Below are positions 61,618 to 64,000 of a DNA stretch of 64,000 nt, one piece after another. The stretch is from Breoghania corrubedonensis (lineage in GTDB: Bacteria > Pseudomonadota > Alphaproteobacteria > Rhizobiales > Stappiaceae): positions 1,494,078 through 1,558,077 of the forward strand of contig NZ_QAYG01000001.1 in the NCBI RefSeq assembly GCF_003053845.1, read 5' to 3'. A model generated the notes under the pieces. The model searched no databases, was not told the DNA's origin, and was given only the letters and a program-made list of their open reading frames with translations. The translations under genes were made by a program, and so were the position numbers. How positions within the stretch are numbered: the stretch's first letter is position 1; the number at the start of each line of letters is the position of its first letter.

Positions 61618-63360
61618 TCAATAGCCCTGCGTGAGGTCGCCCTCGGTGCGCGGGTCTGAAGCGCCCATCAGCACGCCGTCAACCGCCATGATCGATTGGG
61701 TGGAGCCCATCGCGTTCTTTACCGCGATCTCGTAGCCCATGTCGGACAGCAGTTTCAGCGTATCCGGGCTTAGACCTTCCTCCACGCGCAGTTCGTCGGG
61801 CAGCCACTGGTGATGAACGCGCGGGGCCGCGGAGGCCTCGGCGATGTTCATACCGTGGTCGATGACGTTCAGGACCATCTGCAAGACGGTGGTTATGATG
61901 CGGCTGCCGCCGGGAGAACCGGTCACCAGCCAGGGCTTGCCTTCCTTGAAGACGATTGTCGGGCTCATGGAGGATAGGGGGCGTTTGCGTGGTGCGACCG
62001 CGTTGGCCTCGCCGCCAATCAGTCCGTAGGCGTTGGGAACGCCGGGCTTTGCGGAAAAGTCATCGAGTTCGTTGTTGAGCAGGACGCCCGTTCCTTTCGC
62101 CATAAAGCCCGCTCCGTACGAAAAATTGAGCGTGTAGGTGTTGGAAACGGCATTGCCTTGGGAATCGACCACTGAGAAATGCGTGGTCTGGTTGCTTTCG
62201 TAAGGCAGCGGATTGGCGGGCGCGATATCGGTGGACGGTGTCACCTTGCCGGGAACGATCTGTGCACGCAGCTCCTTTGCATAGGCCTTTGCCGTAAGGC
62301 CCTTGACCGGTACTTCGACAAAGTCCGGATCGCCCAGATATTTCGACCGGTCCGCGTAGGCGTGCTTCATCGCCTCGGCCATGAGGTTGATCGTCGCCGC
62401 GGAATTCGGGCCGGTCTTCGACAGGTCGAAACCTTCCAGAATATTGAGGATCTGAACGATATGGATGCCGCCGGAGGAGGGCGGCGGCATGGAAGCGACC
62501 TCGTAGCCGCGATAGGTGCCGCGCACCGGTTCGCGGATAACCGCCCGGTAGAGGGCGAGGTCTTCCGGCGTCATATCGCCACCTTGTGCCTTAACGGTTC
62601 CGGCGATCGCCTCGGCGACCGCTCCGCGATAAAACCCGTTCGCTCCCTCCCTGGCGATCTTGTGCAGGGTTGCCGCCAGATCTGGCTGCTTGAAGCGCGC
62701 GCCGGGTTCGATCGGAAGCCCCGCCTCGCCATAGAAGGTGACATAGGCCTCTGCGTCCCTGGAAAGGCGCATGCGGACGCGCTCCAGAGAGATCGCAAGG
62801 TTTGCCGGCATGTCGAATCCGTCTTCGGCGAGCCGGATCGCGGGAGCCATGACCTCGGCGAGCGACAGCTTGCCTGAGCCATAGTCCCGCTGGGCCATGA
62901 CGAGGCCGGCGACCGTTCCCGGAACCCCGACGGCCAGTCCCGAGAAACGTGATTTTTCGGAATCCGCTTCGCCTGAATCGTTGAGAAACATGTCCTTGAA
63001 GGCGGCGGCGGGCGCCTTTTCGCGGTAGTCGATCGCGACCGTCTCGTTGCGGTCCGCGCGGTGAACAAGCATGAAGCCGCCGCCACCCAGATTGCCGGCT
63101 CGCGGCAGTGTTACCGCAAGCGCGAAGCCGACGGCCGCTGCCGCATCGACCGCGTTCCCGCCCTTCTTCAGGATTTCAAGGCCCGCCTTCGTTGCCAACG
63201 CTTCCTGGCTTGCCACCATGCCGTTGGCCGAGATGACAGGGTGCGCGAGATCGCGACCGGAAAGGATCGGGGACGTTTCCTGCGCCTGGCTCGCAGCAGG
63301 AGCAAAGGCGAGCGTCGCGGTCAATGCCGCATAGATGAGGCCGGAATGAAAGGGCCGCAT
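61618..63360 (-). CDS. ggt: periplasmic gamma-glutamyltransferase Ggt
   Basis: A 580-residue exported Ggt that hydrolyses glutathione and transfers gamma-glutamyl groups. The signal peptide (SGLIYAALTATLAFAPAASQAQ) precedes the domain. The family block ILKKGGNAVDAAAAVGFALAVTLPRAGNLGGGGF is clear, and the catalytic threonine is T393 in QTTHFSVVDSQGNAVSNTYTLN. The GSPGGSRIITTVLQ oxyanion loop is present. It is the only one of the three GGT-like genes here with a signal peptide and the full classical motif set. Confidence 0.94.
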   Translation of the reverse strand: MRPFHSGLIYAALTATLAFAPAASQAQETSPILSGRDLAHPVISANGMVASQEALATKAGLEILKKGGNAVDAAAAVGFALAVTLPRAGNLGGGGFMLVHRADRNETVAIDYREKAPAAAFKDMFLNDSGEADSEKSRFSGLAVGVPGTVAGLVMAQRDYGSGKLSLAEVMAPAIRLAEDGFDMPANLAISLERVRMRLSRDAEAYVTFYGEAGLPIEPGARFKQPDLAATLHKIAREGANGFYRGAVAEAIAGTVKAQGGDMTPEDLALYRAVIREPVRGTYRGYEVASMPPPSSGGIHIVQILNILEGFDLSKTGPNSAATINLMAEAMKHAYADRSKYLGDPDFVEVPVKGLTAKAYAKELRAQIVPGKVTPSTDIAPANPLPYESNQTTHFSVVDSQGNAVSNTYTLNFSYGAGFMAKGTGVLLNNELDDFSAKPGVPNAYGLIGGEANAVAPRKRPLSSMSPTIVFKEGKPWLVTGSPGGSRIITTVLQMVLNVIDHGMNIAEASAAPRVHHQWLPDELRVEEGLSPDTLKLLSDMGYEIAVKNAMGSTQSIMAVDGVLMGASDPRTEGDLTQGY

Positions 63361-63394
63361 ATCTTATCCTCCCAATAGATGCTCGAAACGAATT

Positions 63395-63435
63395 TGGTAA
63401 CCTGCTTATACTGGCGCACGTTACGGCAGTTACCA
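63395..63435. repeat. TGGTAAC / GTTACCA inverted repeat between ggt and cytochrome c
   Basis: Perfect 7-bp arms at 63395-63401 and 63429-63435 are 27 bases apart. A third related GTTAC sits between them. The pair lies in the divergent region and may be an operator shared by the two genes. Confidence 0.35.
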
Positions 63436-63481
63436 GTCCACGGCTGGGAGATAATGATCGCCATCGAAGGAAAGAAACGCC

Positions 63482-63811
63482 ATGAAGGTATCTCGCATCG
63501 CAAAGGTCCTGCTTCTGGCCATCGCCATCTCTGGCCTTTCCTGGAGTGGGGCGCAGGCGGCGGCCAGCGTCGCTGCAGGTGAGAAACTGGCAAAACTCTG
63601 GTGCGCGAGCTGTCATGTCGTTTCACCCGACCAGACCCGCGGAAATCCGGACGTGCCGCCATTCTCCGAAATCGCCGAGAACTCCACCCTTTCCTCAGAG
63701 CAGATCGAGACGCTGCTTTCGGGCACGCATCCGGTCATGCCGGACATGTCGCTGAGCCGTGCGGAGATCGATGCTCTCGTCGCCTATATCCAGTCGCTCA
63801 AGGCGCGATGA
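63482..63811 (+). CDS. small periplasmic cytochrome c
   Basis: A 109-residue class I cytochrome c. The signal peptide ends near GAQAAASVAAGEKLA, the haem site CASCH is near residues 42-46, and the methionine ligand lies in HPVMPDMSL. The C-terminal helix is ALVAYIQSLKAR. It probably carries electrons between dehydrogenases and the terminal oxidase. AAGGA lies eight bases before the ATG. It could serve PQQ dehydrogenases, but no such enzyme is in this window. Confidence 0.88.
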   Translation: MKVSRIAKVLLLAIAISGLSWSGAQAAASVAAGEKLAKLWCASCHVVSPDQTRGNPDVPPFSEIAENSTLSSEQIETLLSGTHPVMPDMSLSRAEIDALVAYIQSLKAR

Positions 63812-63819
63812 TCCGGTCT

Positions 63820-64000
63820 TTATCTCTGACCGGTCTGCTCCGCGAAGTCGGCCACGAGCGGGGCGTGGAAGGAACCGAGCGCTGCCTGCGTTTTTGAATC
63901 ATCCACTTCGTCGGCGAGATCCCGATTGAGAATCTGTACGCTCTTCAGCCGCGCCGAGAGAGCGGTGCTCACCAGGATATGGTCGAGCATGTGATGATGT
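63820..64000 (-). CDS. endonuclease/exonuclease/phosphatase-fold protein, C-terminal end (partial)
   Basis: The minus-strand frame open at the window edge encodes 59 residues ending at a TAA at 63820-63822. It reads HHHMLDHILVSTALSARLKS, then VQILNRDLADEVDD, and closes SFHAPLVADFAEQTGQR. The LDHILVS strand and the closing SxHAPLVA match the end of the endonuclease/exonuclease/phosphatase fold, although the usual SDH reads SFH. The start is outside the window. Confidence 0.7.
   Translation of the reverse strand, partial: HHHMLDHILVSTALSARLKSVQILNRDLADEVDDSKTQAALGSFHAPLVADFAEQTGQR

Noticed and set aside
1-64000. Prophage, insertion sequence, tRNA or rRNA genes
   Set aside because: No transposase, integrase, phage structural gene, terminal repeats or tRNA T-loop pattern was found; absence is by eye and not by a search tool.

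Overview
The window reads as a chromosomal segment of an alphaproteobacterium, most likely of the order Hyphomicrobiales (Rhizobiales). This rests on gene order and family types: mnmG-rsmG-parA-parB; ftsE-ftsX-ydcF-like-plsC next to an MJ0042 zinc-ribbon gene and hpt; cpdR; phaA/phaB/phaR; rpmF, mtgA and a farnesyl-diphosphate synthase; and yciB-ftsY-mtaB-dapF. IalB, DUF2585, DUF2937, CpdR and CenR/OtpR-like proteins fit the same group. GC content is high, genes are dense and I see no insertion sequence, prophage, CRISPR array, rRNA or tRNA. The genus cannot be fixed from this sequence.

Layout. 1-4138: chromosome partition block (mnmG 3' end, rsmG carrying an embedded parS site, parA, parB), so the replication origin is probably near. 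4295-13502: a two-armed accessory catabolic locus. A leftward operon (NitT/TauT-type ABC transporter, CodA-like amidohydrolase, FAD-linked dehydrogenase, NAD(P)H:quinone oxidoreductase) faces a rightward operon (RidA-like protein, 8-oxoguanine-deaminase-like amidohydrolase, TSUP permease). Together they look like uptake and breakdown of a nitrogen heterocycle. 13544-21252: chromate transporter, HExxH protein, two small coupled ORFs, a creatininase-family gene behind a 28-bp perfect palindrome, leucine dehydrogenase, a DUF1007/NicO metal transporter pair and a beta-carbonic anhydrase. 21281-24579: complete pqqABCDE operon including a 33-codon pqqA, preceded by a 41-bp imperfect palindrome. 24774-28291: asd, then an AT-rich gap and an HBM-type chemoreceptor.

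28306-37058: two small hypotheticals (one behind a LexA-type SOS box and a good promoter), plsC, ydcF-like, ftsX, ftsE, a CtrA-type box, the zinc-ribbon protein, hpt, cpdR, a quinone oxidoreductase and a SpoU-family methyltransferase. 37211-45892: IalB-like secreted protein, rlmN, membrane and WD40 proteins, a gamma-glutamyltransferase-like hydrolase, gluQRS, AlkA-type glycosylase and a MAPEG protein. 45945-49040: polyhydroxybutyrate genes phaB, phaA and phaR with a terminator between phaA and phaB. 49205-64000: second and third gamma-glutamyltransferases, rpmF, mtgA, FPP synthase, yciB, ftsY, mtaB, dapF, an L,D-transpeptidase, an OmpR-family regulator, a small cytochrome c, and the C-terminal end of an endonuclease/exonuclease/phosphatase-fold protein cut by the window edge.
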